Source: Erysipelothrix sp. HDW6C
GTDB taxonomy: Bacteria; Bacillota_I; Bacilli_A; Erysipelotrichales; Erysipelotrichaceae
Length of the DNA: 64,000 bases
Assembly: GCF_011299615.1 (NCBI RefSeq)
Contig: NZ_CP049861.1
Coordinates: forward strand, 1,612,001-1,676,000
Reading direction: 5' to 3'
How positions within the stretch are numbered: position 1 is the first letter of the stretch; the number at the start of each line of letters is the position of its first letter. A program made the translations under genes and the position numbers. The notes under the pieces were generated by a model that searched no databases, was not told where the DNA came from, and saw nothing but the letters and a program-made list of their open reading frames with translations. Below are positions 27,845 to 36,351 of this stretch, in pieces.

Positions 27845-28790
27845 CTTCTAAGTTCTGATACATTTTTATGATGTAATCAAATTGTTCCTCTACATCTTTA
27901 TCACTAAGCGTATAAAGATTGCTGAGTTTGATTTCTTGTAATTTTAATTCAGTTTTAAGTTGATTGTATAATTTGATTTGATCTTCACTCATGCCTTCTT
28001 CATAGGCAATGAATTTTACACCATCTTGTTGGATTCGTGTACGTATATCATTTAACATTGCCTCATTTGGCAATACACCATATTTAGAAAGCGAAACAGG
28101 ATATACAGCAATCCCAAAACTGCGTTGCCAGTTTCCGAATGATGGGGTCATGGTAACAATTTTGTACTCTTTCCCATTTGAACGAATCTTTTGGTAATCG
28201 GCTTGTAAATTTGTCAGTTCGACTTCCAACGCAGCAAAACGATCTTCAAATTGTTGCGCATCATCGGGATACTTTTCAATGAGCCAGTCTTTAATGCTGC
28301 GCCCCATTGATGTCATTGCTCCGGGATCCATCCATAAGAATGGATCTTTTTCATAGGTATCTACTGATTTGAAATTTGCAGTATCATAGTATGGTGACTC
28401 TAAGGTATGTTTTGAACCATCAACCTCAACCGTTGTATAACGATTGAATGTGTACAAGGATGAACGTTCTGCAAGATCAAACAGTTCAATTGAACGTTTA
28501 CTGTCAGATAACTCATCACGATACAACTCCCAATAGGGTTGCAGTTCATTGATATAGAATACGACATCCGCATTCGCAAGAACATCGGCATAATCATCAC
28601 GGACAGTACTTGTCTGTGGATTGGCGCCAACATCAAGACGCTCAATATTGACGCGGTCTCCAGCTAAGGCTCTTACAAGGTATTCAACAGGATAACTTGT
28701 GACCACAACATTCTTATTTTTGGGCACACAGCCTGTTAATGTTAAGAGCAGTACCGTAACTGCCATGATACTCGTAACAAATCGTTTCAT
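27822..28790 (-). CDS. Orphan cluster A-I (ZnuA/PsaA-like) solute-binding lipoprotein without metal ligands
   Basis: 322 residues. A signal peptide with lipobox LTGC (Cys21) precedes a cluster A-I fold: VVVTSYPVEYLVRALAGDRVNIERL, then GANPQTSTV, DPFLWMDP and MTPSFGNWQRSFG. In zinc/manganese receptors these three sites carry histidines (PH.., DPHxW, SHxAF). Here they are Q59, F151 and about T215. No ATPase or permease gene is adjacent. It may bind another ligand or act as a regulatory or structural surface protein. Downstream of an AI-2E permease gene in the same direction. Confidence 0.82.
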   Translation of the reverse strand: MKRFVTSIMAVTVLLLTLTGCVPKNKNVVVTSYPVEYLVRALAGDRVNIERLDVGANPQTSTVRDDYADVLANADVVFYINELQPYWELYRDELSDSKRSIELFDLAERSSLYTFNRYTTVEVDGSKHTLESPYYDTANFKSVDTYEKDPFLWMDPGAMTSMGRSIKDWLIEKYPDDAQQFEDRFAALEVELTNLQADYQKIRSNGKEYKIVTMTPSFGNWQRSFGIAVYPVSLSKYGVLPNEAMLNDIRTRIQQDGVKFIAYEEGMSEDQIKLYNQLKTELKLQEIKLSNLYTLSDKDVEEQFDYIIKMYQNLEALESMHR

Positions 28791-28807
28791 ACATACCTCT
28801 TTCCAAC

Positions 28808-29908
28808 TTAGTTAGTCTCTTCAGATTCTAGTTTCCAACCATCTTTACGTAAGTAATAAACAGCACGGATTGAGAAATAAATCGGCATCGAGAGAAGAAT
28901 CCCTACAAAGCCAAATAATGCACTGGATGCAAAGAATGCAAACAGCGACGATAACGGATCAATCTTATCGCGCTTGGAATAGACCATCGGTGTGATAACA
29001 TAGTTATCGACATTCGACAGGATTACCAATCCAACCGTAAGTGCAATCACTCGGGACGGTGGCAAGGTTAAGGAAGTCAAGACTCCCAGTATTTGAATGG
29101 ACATGGGTCCAATATAAGGAATCAAAAGGGCGAATGAAGCCATGACACCTAAAACCAATGCATAATTATGACCAATGACAGAATACAGCAAACTATACTC
29201 GACAAACGTAATAACCATGATAACAATCAATGACTGTAGATATTGTAACACAGCACGGTTAATTACTACGATAGAATTTCCCAATTTTGGCGAAATTGCA
29301 TTGGCTCCGCGAAGTATTTTCGCAGTAATATCTTCATAATCAAAAATACAATACAATCCAATAACCAATGAGAATAAACTTGTTGTTAGTATGCCAATGA
29401 GTTGACCAATAAACTGTGATGCAATTGTAGGAATTGTTGGAATGCTTCCAATGAGTCCCTTCATCATTTTTACAGCTTCATTAAAGAGATCGTTAACCCA
29501 TGGTTCAGGCGTACCATTCGTAAACTCAGTATACATTTCATAGAGTTTTTGAATGCCATCAACACTGGAATTAATGATGGTTGTAATGTCGGTTGCTAAT
29601 TTTGGAACAATCGAAGAGAACAACAAGATAACTAAGAAAACAAAGACAAGCAATGTTACGGGAACAACAATTTGCCGTTTGATCTTATAACGCTCGAAAT
29701 ACTTTGTTATCGGGTGCAGAATATAGGCAATACCAAACCCAATTACAAAGGGCAACATAATTCCCTTTACTGTAGTGTATATCGACGACCATATACTCGA
29801 GGTAAGCGTTAGTAAATAAATAATAACCAACGTCATGATAATCATTAATAAGCGTCGTATTGATACATTCCGATGCAAGAAATTACTGATTTTTTTTGGA
29901 ACACTCAT
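28808..29908 (-). CDS. AI-2E family (PerM/YtvI-type) permease
   Basis: 366 residues with about seven hydrophobic segments. FVIGFGIAYILHPITKYFER near the N-terminus and ALLIPYIGPMSIQILGVL near the C-terminus are typical of the AI-2E transporter superfamily. The transported substrate is not predictable from sequence; members include autoinducer-2 exporters and cation/proton antiporters. The start has GTGGAGGGGTACT. It lies between mreD and the orphan binding protein with 12- and 17-nt gaps, so they may form one transcript. Confidence 0.88.
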   Translation of the reverse strand: MSVPKKISNFLHRNVSIRRLLMIIMTLVIIYLLTLTSSIWSSIYTTVKGIMLPFVIGFGIAYILHPITKYFERYKIKRQIVVPVTLLVFVFLVILLFSSIVPKLATDITTIINSSVDGIQKLYEMYTEFTNGTPEPWVNDLFNEAVKMMKGLIGSIPTIPTIASQFIGQLIGILTTSLFSLVIGLYCIFDYEDITAKILRGANAISPKLGNSIVVINRAVLQYLQSLIVIMVITFVEYSLLYSVIGHNYALVLGVMASFALLIPYIGPMSIQILGVLTSLTLPPSRVIALTVGLVILSNVDNYVITPMVYSKRDKIDPLSSLFAFFASSALFGFVGILLSMPIYFSIRAVYYLRKDGWKLESEETN

Positions 29909-29920
29909 AGTACCCCTCCA

Positions 29921-30451
29921 CTAACGCATGTAAACATTTTGTGCGCGTTTTAATATTTGTTTATGCATTACATTATAGCCATATCTTACCACAGGTATGA
30001 GGGCTATGTTTCCCAGTACGACCCAGAAAATGCGCGTTGACATAAACTGAGCCAAGGATTGATTGAATCCCTTTAAGAAATAGATTAAGACAAACGTTAT
30101 AATTTCTTTCACGAAAATCGCAATAATTACCATAACCACAAACTCAAGGGCGGTTGTACCAATATGGCGATCCCATAGACGAACCATAACCACTGTAACT
30201 GTGTATGCAATGAAGAATATTGGAAATGAAGCAATGTGGTTCAAGTCCATCCATATCCCAAGCAGTCCCGCTTTGATGATCGTCTCTTCACGAGAGTCGT
30301 TTTGTGTCAGGAGTAAAATGGCCATAAATGCTAAGTTACTGATAAATGTTATATGTGACCAGGCAAACTGACGAAACACTGCATTAATGATTGAATCAAG
30401 CAACAACATTACGACGACATAGGCGAAGTGTGCAAAACGAATGGTTCTCAT
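29921..30451 (-). CDS. mreD: Rod-shape protein MreD
   Basis: 176 residues, about five transmembrane helices, with the MreD family's small hydrophobic architecture and LLGIWMDLNHIASFPIFFIAYTVT in the middle. It belongs to the elongasome that positions peripheral cell-wall synthesis. It overlaps mreC by an ATGA junction, which supports the call strongly because the sequence family itself is poorly conserved. Confidence 0.88.
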   Translation of the reverse strand: MRTIRFAHFAYVVVMLLLDSIINAVFRQFAWSHITFISNLAFMAILLLTQNDSREETIIKAGLLGIWMDLNHIASFPIFFIAYTVTVVMVRLWDRHIGTTALEFVVMVIIAIFVKEIITFVLIYFLKGFNQSLAQFMSTRIFWVVLGNIALIPVVRYGYNVMHKQILKRAQNVYMR

Positions 30452-31287
30452 GGTCGTTTCACCACCGCAATATAACCGATATTATCAAAGTTTACACTTG
30501 ATTTAACATACACTTCAACACCCGTTCCTTCGGATATATTTTTGACCGATTCGACTTTTCCAACAAGCAAGCCTCGTGGATACACTCCCGATCCTCCTGA
30601 AGTTGACACAAGCATATCTGCTGTGATTGAGCTTGTTGTTTCAAGCAATCTAACCGTAAACACGCCTTTTTCATGGTTATAGGATTCCAAAATACCAGGA
30701 ACATACTCGCCCGGTGCAACTTCAATGCTTACAGATACGCGCGAATTGTCATCATTGGCAACAAGGAGCGCAACTACAGCACTGTCATCATTGACGTCAA
30801 TAACGCGTCCAATAACGCCATGGGATGTCATCACACCATCATTAACTGCGACGCCTTGATTGCGTCCAATATCGATGTTCACAACACTGTCCCATTTTTC
30901 ACTGGAACGGTTGCTAACCATCCCTTTGATAAGTTCATTTTCTGTATAAAGACTGTTAAGTCCATTAAGTTCTTTAAGTTCATCACGCTCCGCTTCAAGA
31001 GCGCGAATGTATGTGTTCATGTGTGCCGCAGCATCCAGTTCTTCACGCAGGCGGTCGTTTTCATAACGCACATCCCACATCGTTGCGACATCGTTTGTAA
31101 AATTGCTGACTGTCTCGATTGGATAATCAATTAAGCCATAACGCAACATTGATATGAAACCAAAGAAGTTTCGGTCGACACTTTGATAAAAGGCTGAATT
31201 CTTCACGAAATTCATCCCTAAAAGTGCAACGATAATTGTTATTAAGAGTCCAAGAAGGACACGTTTAAATCTGCTTTTCTGTTTCAT
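30448..31287 (-). CDS. mreC: Rod-shape protein MreC
   Basis: 279 residues: N-terminal membrane anchor (about 8-27), coiled coil (about 70-110; ENDRLREELDAAAHMN), then the double beta-barrel domain with VVNIDIGRNQGVAVNDGVMTSHG and STSGGSGVYPRGLLVGKV motifs. It scaffolds the elongasome on the outer face of the membrane. The radC-mreC-mreD order is conserved in Bacillota, although mreB is not in this window. Confidence 0.95.
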   Translation of the reverse strand: MKQKSRFKRVLLGLLITIIVALLGMNFVKNSAFYQSVDRNFFGFISMLRYGLIDYPIETVSNFTNDVATMWDVRYENDRLREELDAAAHMNTYIRALEAERDELKELNGLNSLYTENELIKGMVSNRSSEKWDSVVNIDIGRNQGVAVNDGVMTSHGVIGRVIDVNDDSAVVALLVANDDNSRVSVSIEVAPGEYVPGILESYNHEKGVFTVRLLETTSSITADMLVSTSGGSGVYPRGLLVGKVESVKNISEGTGVEVYVKSSVNFDNIGYIAVVKRP

Positions 31288-31335
31288 TTCATCACCTATT
31301 TTATTATACTTAAGAATCTGCTACTTTACAAACAA

Positions 31336-31362
31336 AAGAACAAGACTTCACGTCTTATTCTT
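31336..31362 (-). terminator. Terminator overlapping the radC stop
   Basis: AAGAA-C-AAGAC pairs with GTCTT-A-TTCTT across a 5-nt loop, with a T-rich tail (TTCTTTTGTTTG) on the minus strand; the 5' arm covers the radC stop codon. Confidence 0.65.
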
Positions 31363-32041
31363 CAAACAAATAGGGATGTTGAGATTTAAGTGAAATATAC
31401 GCGCCCTGACCTACAATAATATGGTCAAGAATTTCAATTCCAACAAGATTTCCTGCGCGCACCATGATTTCTGTCACTTCTTTATCAGCGTAGCTTGCCA
31501 CCATCGTGCCACCGGGGTGGTTGTGTGCGAGAATAATGCGCGATGCATTGCGAGCAACAGCTTCTCTAATAATATCACGAGGATGGACAACACTGTGATC
31601 GACCGTACCTTTAAAAAGTATCTCGTGACCAAGCAGATTGTTTTGATTGTTTAGAAATATGACTAAAAAATTCTCTTGTTCTGCATAGCCCACTTCCCGA
31701 TTGACCCACGCAACCAATGCCTGAGGTTCATGGATTGACACCGAACTTCCAATACGTGGTTTCACAATACGTTTGCTCAATTCCATCACCGCCAACAATT
31801 CAATACCCTTCGCGGTTTTAATGCCGTCAATACTACAAAAATCATTCAGGGTCATCTCGCTAAATCGCTGTAATTCATCACAACGTGAAAGCACATCATC
31901 CGCCAATTCAAGAGCAGACTTCTTTTGCGTTCCAGTTCGTATAAACAAGGCTAATAGCTCACGATCGGATAAACTACCAATACCATACTCCAGCGCCTTC
32001 TCACGCGGACGTGACGAAGGGTGCATTGATTGGATTTTCAA
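31355..32041 (-). CDS. radC: RadC family JAB/MPN-domain protein
   Basis: 228 residues. The N-terminal HhH-like part (RPREKALEYGIGSLSDRELLALFIRTGT) and C-terminal JAMM motif (AHNHPGG followed ten residues later by D) are intact. Once linked to repair, its true role is uncertain. The start is TTG at 32041, supported by GGAGGTG 5 nt upstream and by the family's conserved MKIQ start. Located upstream of mreC as in other Bacillota. Confidence 0.93.
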   Translation of the reverse strand: MKIQSMHPSSRPREKALEYGIGSLSDRELLALFIRTGTQKKSALELADDVLSRCDELQRFSEMTLNDFCSIDGIKTAKGIELLAVMELSKRIVKPRIGSSVSIHEPQALVAWVNREVGYAEQENFLVIFLNNQNNLLGHEILFKGTVDHSVVHPRDIIREAVARNASRIILAHNHPGGTMVASYADKEVTEIMVRAGNLVGIEILDHIIVGQGAYISLKSQHPYLFEE

Positions 32042-32084
32042 ACAAACACCTCCACAATCAAATACACCCTTATTTTATAAATCC

Positions 32085-32882
32085 CTAATCAAGAACTGAT
32101 GTTACAGCAGGAGCAAATTTCTCTGCGACATACTTACGGACTGATTCATCTTCGAAAGCTTTTAAAATGGCTTTTGTCTTATCAGACTCTTCATTCCCAC
32201 CTTTTACAGCAACCACATTCACGATTTCCGCAATTTTCTCGGGAGAAATTGTTTCCGCTTGTAAAGCGCGATCGGTTACACCTGATGATAATGCATAGTT
32301 ACCATTTAAGATTACATACTCAGAATCATTGATCAATGCCGCGATTCCATCACTTTGAATTTCTTTAATTGTAATGTTTTTATTGAACTTTACAATATCT
32401 TTTTGTGTTGAAGTATCACGATTTTCATTGAGCTCAATCCAACCAAGTTCTTCAAGCAACTTTAACGCACGGGGTAAGTTTGTTGCATCATCTGGCACAA
32501 GTACTGTATCACCATCCGCAACATCTGTTAATGCCGTCTTTTTACCACTATAGATTGCAATGGGCTCATAGTGAACTTTCAATACTGGAACCACATTCGT
32601 ACCATTTGCTTCATTGAAGTCTTCAAGATACGGTATGTGTTGGAAGTAGTTTGCATCCAAGCTGCCTGCATTCACTTCTGTATTGGGAATCTTGTAGTCA
32701 TCAAATACTACAACTTCAAGTGTATACCCTTGTGCTTCTAAGGGACCTTTCAGTTGATTTAATATCTCTGCATGCGGTAAGGGTGTTGCCCCTATCTTGA
32801 TAACTTTATCATCACTCGATTGCTTTGCGCCACACCCCACCAATACCAGTAATGCAGCCAATACACTTAACACTTTTTTCAT
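32085..32882 (-). CDS. metQ: MetQ-type methionine-binding lipoprotein
   Basis: 265 residues. Lipobox LVGC (Cys18), then KIGATPLPHAEIL, FDDYKIPN, LDANYFQHIPYL and LKVHYEPIAIYSGK match the NlpA/MetQ family that delivers methionine to MetNI. No metN or metI is adjacent, so the ATPase and permease must be elsewhere or shared. ATG 32882 follows AAAGAGGAGGAAAAGAAT. A methionine-type T-box precedes it. Confidence 0.93.
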   Translation of the reverse strand: MKKVLSVLAALLVLVGCGAKQSSDDKVIKIGATPLPHAEILNQLKGPLEAQGYTLEVVVFDDYKIPNTEVNAGSLDANYFQHIPYLEDFNEANGTNVVPVLKVHYEPIAIYSGKKTALTDVADGDTVLVPDDATNLPRALKLLEELGWIELNENRDTSTQKDIVKFNKNITIKEIQSDGIAALINDSEYVILNGNYALSSGVTDRALQAETISPEKIAEIVNVVAVKGGNEESDKTKAILKAFEDESVRKYVAEKFAPAVTSVLD

Positions 32883-32920
32883 ATTCTTTTCCTCCTCTTT
32901 CGTCTCAAAAATATAAAAAA

Positions 32921-33165
32921 CGCCCATCCCTAAGGATGAGCGTGCTCATGTTACCACCTTAATTTATCAGCATTTTGCAATACTGACCTTACCGAGTACT
33001 ATCATACTCTGTCGCGTTAACGGGCGATCCCGGTAAAACCTAAACATATGTCTCAGCTTTACAGCTCCAAGGCCATTTTCAAATGATGTTCCCTATCCTT
33101 TTACACCAACCAAGGACTCTCTACAAGTTCGAACCATTCTACTTTCCTTTTCATTGCTTTTCGTA
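32921..33165 (-). promoter_or_regulatory. T-box riboswitch leader (predicted tRNA-Met) of metQ
   Basis: The T-box core AGGTGGTAACATGAGC is at about 32944-32959 on the minus strand. A terminator CGCTCATCC-TTA-GGGATGGGCG (32921-32942) with a T6 run follows. Upstream there is an AGAGAGTCC stretch and a candidate ATG specifier in TTTGAAAATGGCC. Shortage of charged tRNA-Met should raise metQ expression. The overall layout matches the thrS leader. Confidence 0.9.
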
Positions 33166-33170
33166 ATTTG

Positions 33171-33198
33171 ATAATACCACATCTGGTTATGATGTCAA
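33171..33198 (-). promoter_or_regulatory. Promoter of the metQ T-box leader
   Basis: Minus strand TTGACA (33193-33198), 16-nt spacer ending in TGG, and TATTAT (33171-33176): a perfect -35 plus extended -10. Confidence 0.82.
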
Positions 33199-33242
33199 GC
33201 CATTTACTGAAAATTATGAAAACACCTGAAATAACCTTGAAA

Positions 33243-33869
33243 CTATTTGAAGGTTGTTAATGTATCCATAGGCAAACGGACCGATTCATACCCCTTATCA
33301 ACCGCTTTCCCAATCGAAACAATTACAACAGGAACATAGCGCTCGGCATCAAGTCCGAGTGCTTCTGCAATCACATCTTCTTCAAATCCACCAATAGGAC
33401 ATGTATCATAGCCATGGGCGCGTGCTACATGCATCAGTTGCATCGCAAACATACTCCCATCAATCTTCACAACATCATTCATTTTTTGACGCGAGAAACC
33501 CTTGTAATACGGTACGATTGCTTTTAATTGCGCATCACGAACCTCTTGGCTCATTTTTCCTTCAGCTACTGCTTGATCGTAAATTGTCTCCGCATTCAGA
33601 TAACATTCCATATCACCAAAAATAACAATCATGGCTGATGATGTATCATTTTGCAATCCATTGAAACGAATTAGTGGCTTCAAGGTTTCCTTTCCTGCTT
33701 CACTTTCAACAACGACAGTGCGCCATGGTTGCATGTTTACTGAAGATGGTGCACGCGCCGCATCATTCAAAATTGCCATCATATCTGTTTGACTGATTTT
33801 TACATTTTTATCGTATCCACGGATCGAGCGTCTTGCCAATACAACATCATCAAAATTATTATTCATCAT
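33243..33869 (-). CDS. Nitroreductase family flavoprotein
   Basis: 208 residues. LARRSIRGYDKNVKI (FMN phosphate contact), AARAPSSVNMQPWRTVVVES, and YDTCPIGGFEEDVIAEALGL match the nitroreductase fold. It uses NAD(P)H and FMN to reduce quinones, nitro compounds or similar electrophiles. It overlaps the upstream marR gene by 11 nt, so the regulator probably senses the reductase's substrate. Start chosen at ATG 33869 (GGAGG 6 nt upstream). Confidence 0.92.
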   Translation of the reverse strand: MMNNNFDDVVLARRSIRGYDKNVKISQTDMMAILNDAARAPSSVNMQPWRTVVVESEAGKETLKPLIRFNGLQNDTSSAMIVIFGDMECYLNAETIYDQAVAEGKMSQEVRDAQLKAIVPYYKGFSRQKMNDVVKIDGSMFAMQLMHVARAHGYDTCPIGGFEEDVIAEALGLDAERYVPVVIVSIGKAVDKGYESVRLPMDTLTTFK

Positions 33870-34302
33870 TGTTTCCCTCCATAATGTGATTTACATTCTC
33901 TCGTAGTGTCTCTAGCACTCCAATTGCAACTTCCATCGATGCCTCACTAATGCCTTCCATCAAGCGTTCATTAAAAACATCGTGTGTATCACAACAGGAC
34001 TGCATCACACGCCGTCCTTCTTCGCTAATTGTGACAACAACCTCTCGCTTGTTCTCAGGGTTGCGATTGCGCACAACATAACCCTTGTCCTCTAAAATCC
34101 CTAAATGACGCGACATTGCAGCCCGGTCCAAGTTCAGCATTTCTTGCAAGTCAACTTGAATTAAGGAATCATCCAGCAAAAGGCGACTGAGTATCTCATA
34201 ACGAACAAGACTGATATTCATTTTTGCTTCAAAGACGAGCGGAGCCCATGTATCAATATCACGAACACGGGATAGCATGTCATGAATCATCGTATGTTTC
34301 AT
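33859..34302 (-). CDS. MarR family transcriptional regulator
   Basis: 147 residues with a winged helix-turn-helix: VDLQEMLNLDRAAMSRHLGILEDKGYVVRNRNPENKREVVVTISEEG, which includes the recognition helix and the wing. It starts at ATG 34302 behind GATAGGAGGTATT; a frame reaching 34347 runs through the operator and was rejected. It heads a two-gene operon with a nitroreductase and has a 16-bp palindrome just upstream, indicating autoregulation. Confidence 0.93.
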   Translation of the reverse strand: MKHTMIHDMLSRVRDIDTWAPLVFEAKMNISLVRYEILSRLLLDDSLIQVDLQEMLNLDRAAMSRHLGILEDKGYVVRNRNPENKREVVVTISEEGRRVMQSCCDTHDVFNERLMEGISEASMEVAIGVLETLRENVNHIMEGNNDE

Positions 34303-34314
34303 AATACCTCCTAT

Positions 34315-34330
34315 CGTTGATATATCAACG
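34315..34330 (-). promoter_or_regulatory. Palindromic operator upstream of marR
   Basis: CGTTGATATATCAACG is a perfect 16-bp palindrome ending 13 nt before the marR start codon. It lies just downstream of a candidate promoter (TTGGCT, 18 nt, TATGAT on the minus strand), the typical place for a MarR-type repressor site. Confidence 0.78.
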
Positions 34331-34392
34331 ATTGACACATCAATCATAAAACAATATCAAATAAAAAGCCAATAACATGCTCTGTTATCAGC

Positions 34393-34923
34393 TTATTGAA
34401 TCGCAGCCATCATTTCGATGCGTACTTCTTTCGCGGCGATATCTTCGTTTGAATAGTGGGTCAAATCCAAACCCTTAATTTTAAATCCATGTTTTAAATA
34501 TGCTTTAATGGCAGGATCATTACAGGATTGTGTTTCTAAGACCACTTCGCGGTACCCTTCTTGCAATGCATGTTGTTTCGCATATTCTAAGAGCGCACCA
34601 GCATAACCGCGTCCACGATACTTTTCATCCACAAGCAATGCACTAATGCGCAATCGATTGTGCCACGACTCCGATCCAATTTCTAAATATGCGACAATTA
34701 GATCTTTATCACGTATCACAAAAACTTGAGGATTTTCAATGTAATCGGGAAATAACTCAGCATTGAAAGATTTCGCTTGAGAAACTTCAAAGGGTTTACG
34801 GACGATTCTCATGTCAAAAAGAGCATCTTCTGCACTTTCAATGTCGTAGTAATGAGATGTCGTGTAGCGAAACTCCAAGGGTTTGCCATCATATTCATTT
34901 CGTAATAAAGGTACAATTTTCAT
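34393..34923 (-). CDS. GNAT family N-acetyltransferase
   Basis: 176 residues. The acetyl-CoA binding motif A is LRISALLVDEKYRGRGYAGALLEYAKQHA (RGRGYAG), followed by VVLETQSCNDPAIKAYLKHGFKIKGL. The substrate is not inferable. Its preceding AAAGGAGACTTCC supports ATG at 34923. It is divergent from the flavin oxidoreductase gene, with promoters overlapping in the 81-bp gap. Confidence 0.88.
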   Translation of the reverse strand: MKIVPLLRNEYDGKPLEFRYTTSHYYDIESAEDALFDMRIVRKPFEVSQAKSFNAELFPDYIENPQVFVIRDKDLIVAYLEIGSESWHNRLRISALLVDEKYRGRGYAGALLEYAKQHALQEGYREVVLETQSCNDPAIKAYLKHGFKIKGLDLTHYSNEDIAAKEVRIEMMAAIQ

Positions 34924-35004
34924 GGAAGTCTCCTTTTTTTTGTATCGTATCATATTTAGCAGATATTGACAGTAATGATATACTAATTGCATGGAGGTTT
35001 TTTT

Positions 35005-36024
35005 ATGAAACTACTTGAACCCACTTTAATTAACAACATCGCATTAAAAAACCGTGTTGTCATGGAGCCGATGTGTATGTACTCGGCACACGATAACAAC
35101 GGAATTCCTACTTATTTCCACCAAGCCCATTATGGTTCGCGTGCAATTGGCCAGGTTGGGACAATTATTGTTGAAGCAACCGGTGTTGTACCCGAAGGCC
35201 GCATCACGGACGATTGTCTAGGTCTTTGGAATCGTGAACAAATGGAAGCATTCAAGCCCATTGTCGACACAGTTCATACCGAAGGCAGCACCATCTTTAT
35301 CCAATTGAATCATGCTGGCCGTAAATCCACGTGTGTGGTGGGTGTGGACACCATTTACGGGCCCAGCCCACTTGCTTTTAATGATGAATACCGAGTGCCC
35401 GTAGCACTTAGCGAAAACGGGATTTCTGATGTTGTCGCTGCTTTTAAAAATTCAGCACTTCTTGCCATGGAAGCTGGTTTTGATGGGATTGAGCTTCATG
35501 GTGCTCATGGTTATCTCATTTCTGAGTTCATGAGTCCGATTTCCAACATTCGAGATGATGCATACCACGATGGTTCACAATTGATCCGCGAAATCGCAAC
35601 CGCTGTTCGTGAGGTTATGCCAAGCGATAAAATTTTAGGCATTCGCGTAAGCGCAACCGATTACGAAGACAATGGATTAAATACAGAGAAAACAATTCAA
35701 ATTCTTAAAGACAGCACGATTTCATTTGATTACATCAACGTCTCAACCGGTGGTATCACACCAACCCCACCGCATGCTATATATCCAGGATACCAAGTAC
35801 CTCATGCAATGGAAATCAAGGGCGCATTCCCACAAACGCCAGTTATGGCGTGCGGATTGCTGGGAGATATTGGCCTTGCTTCGTATCTCTTAGAAACAGA
35901 CTGCGTGGATTTTATCGGCCTTGCCCGGCCCCTTCTTGATGATCCGCATTGGGTCTTGCATGCTGCTCAAGCGCGTCGCAAACATCAATTAATAACCAAA
36001 CAATATACACGTGCATTTAAATAA
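35005..36024 (+). CDS. namA: NADH:flavin oxidoreductase, YqjM/NamA type
   Basis: 339 residues of Old Yellow Enzyme fold. RVVMEPMCMYSA includes the YqjM-class cysteine that tunes FMN; FIQLNHAGRKS, GFDGIELHGAHGYLISEFMSPISNIRDD and FIGLARPLLDDP form the flavin and substrate sites. It reduces alpha,beta-unsaturated carbonyls or related electrophiles with NAD(P)H. Start ATG 35005 follows TGGAGG; the upstream in-frame start is rejected. Confidence 0.93.
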   Translation: MKLLEPTLINNIALKNRVVMEPMCMYSAHDNNGIPTYFHQAHYGSRAIGQVGTIIVEATGVVPEGRITDDCLGLWNREQMEAFKPIVDTVHTEGSTIFIQLNHAGRKSTCVVGVDTIYGPSPLAFNDEYRVPVALSENGISDVVAAFKNSALLAMEAGFDGIELHGAHGYLISEFMSPISNIRDDAYHDGSQLIREIATAVREVMPSDKILGIRVSATDYEDNGLNTEKTIQILKDSTISFDYINVSTGGITPTPPHAIYPGYQVPHAMEIKGAFPQTPVMACGLLGDIGLASYLLETDCVDFIGLARPLLDDPHWVLHAAQARRKHQLITKQYTRAFK

Positions 36025-36047
36025 CAGGAGCCTAAGCCCCTGTTATT
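36020..36047. terminator. Bidirectional terminator after namA
   Basis: AATAACAGG pairs with CCTGTTATT across a 10-nt loop, followed by a run of Ts on the plus strand. It overlaps both the namA stop and the convergent gene's stop. Confidence 0.88.
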
Positions 36048-36307
36048 TTTTTTGTGATTTCATACAACACTGGTTGATTCCCAACACCGGTGCGCAGTGA
36101 TGCGCCATCAACGATGGGGCCTGTGTATCCTTGCGTATCCTGTGGTGATAGTGTTACCACCAAATCCACATCAATCGGTATATCCCCAACACTACCGGAT
36201 ATAAGTGTTGCAGTGATACCTTTTGCTCCTAAGTGATTACGAATTGCATCTTCAATGCGAGGGTTTCCTGAACTGCCTTCAGGAAAAACGAGGTAAATTG
36301 TTTTCAT
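36032..36307 (-). CDS. Small protein with a PTS EIIB-like Rossmann pattern, no active-site cysteine
   Basis: 91 residues. The pattern of a beta strand (KTIYLVFPEG), loop SSGNPRIEDAIRNHLGAKGI, then a second strand and IDVDLVVTLSP resembles galactitol-type EIIB proteins. The phosphocysteine normally found right after the first strand is absent, replaced by FPEGSS. No EIIA or EIIC gene is nearby. It sits 44 nt downstream of ftsZ, with AGGAGCGCATACT before ATG 36307. Assignment by fold is tentative; the function is unknown. Confidence 0.5.
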   Translation of the reverse strand: MKTIYLVFPEGSSGNPRIEDAIRNHLGAKGITATLISGSVGDIPIDVDLVVTLSPQDTQGYTGPIVDGASLRTGVGNQPVLYEITKKITGA

Positions 36308-36351
36308 AGTATGCGCTCCTAAAATAGAAAACACGCCGAAGCGTGCTTTGG

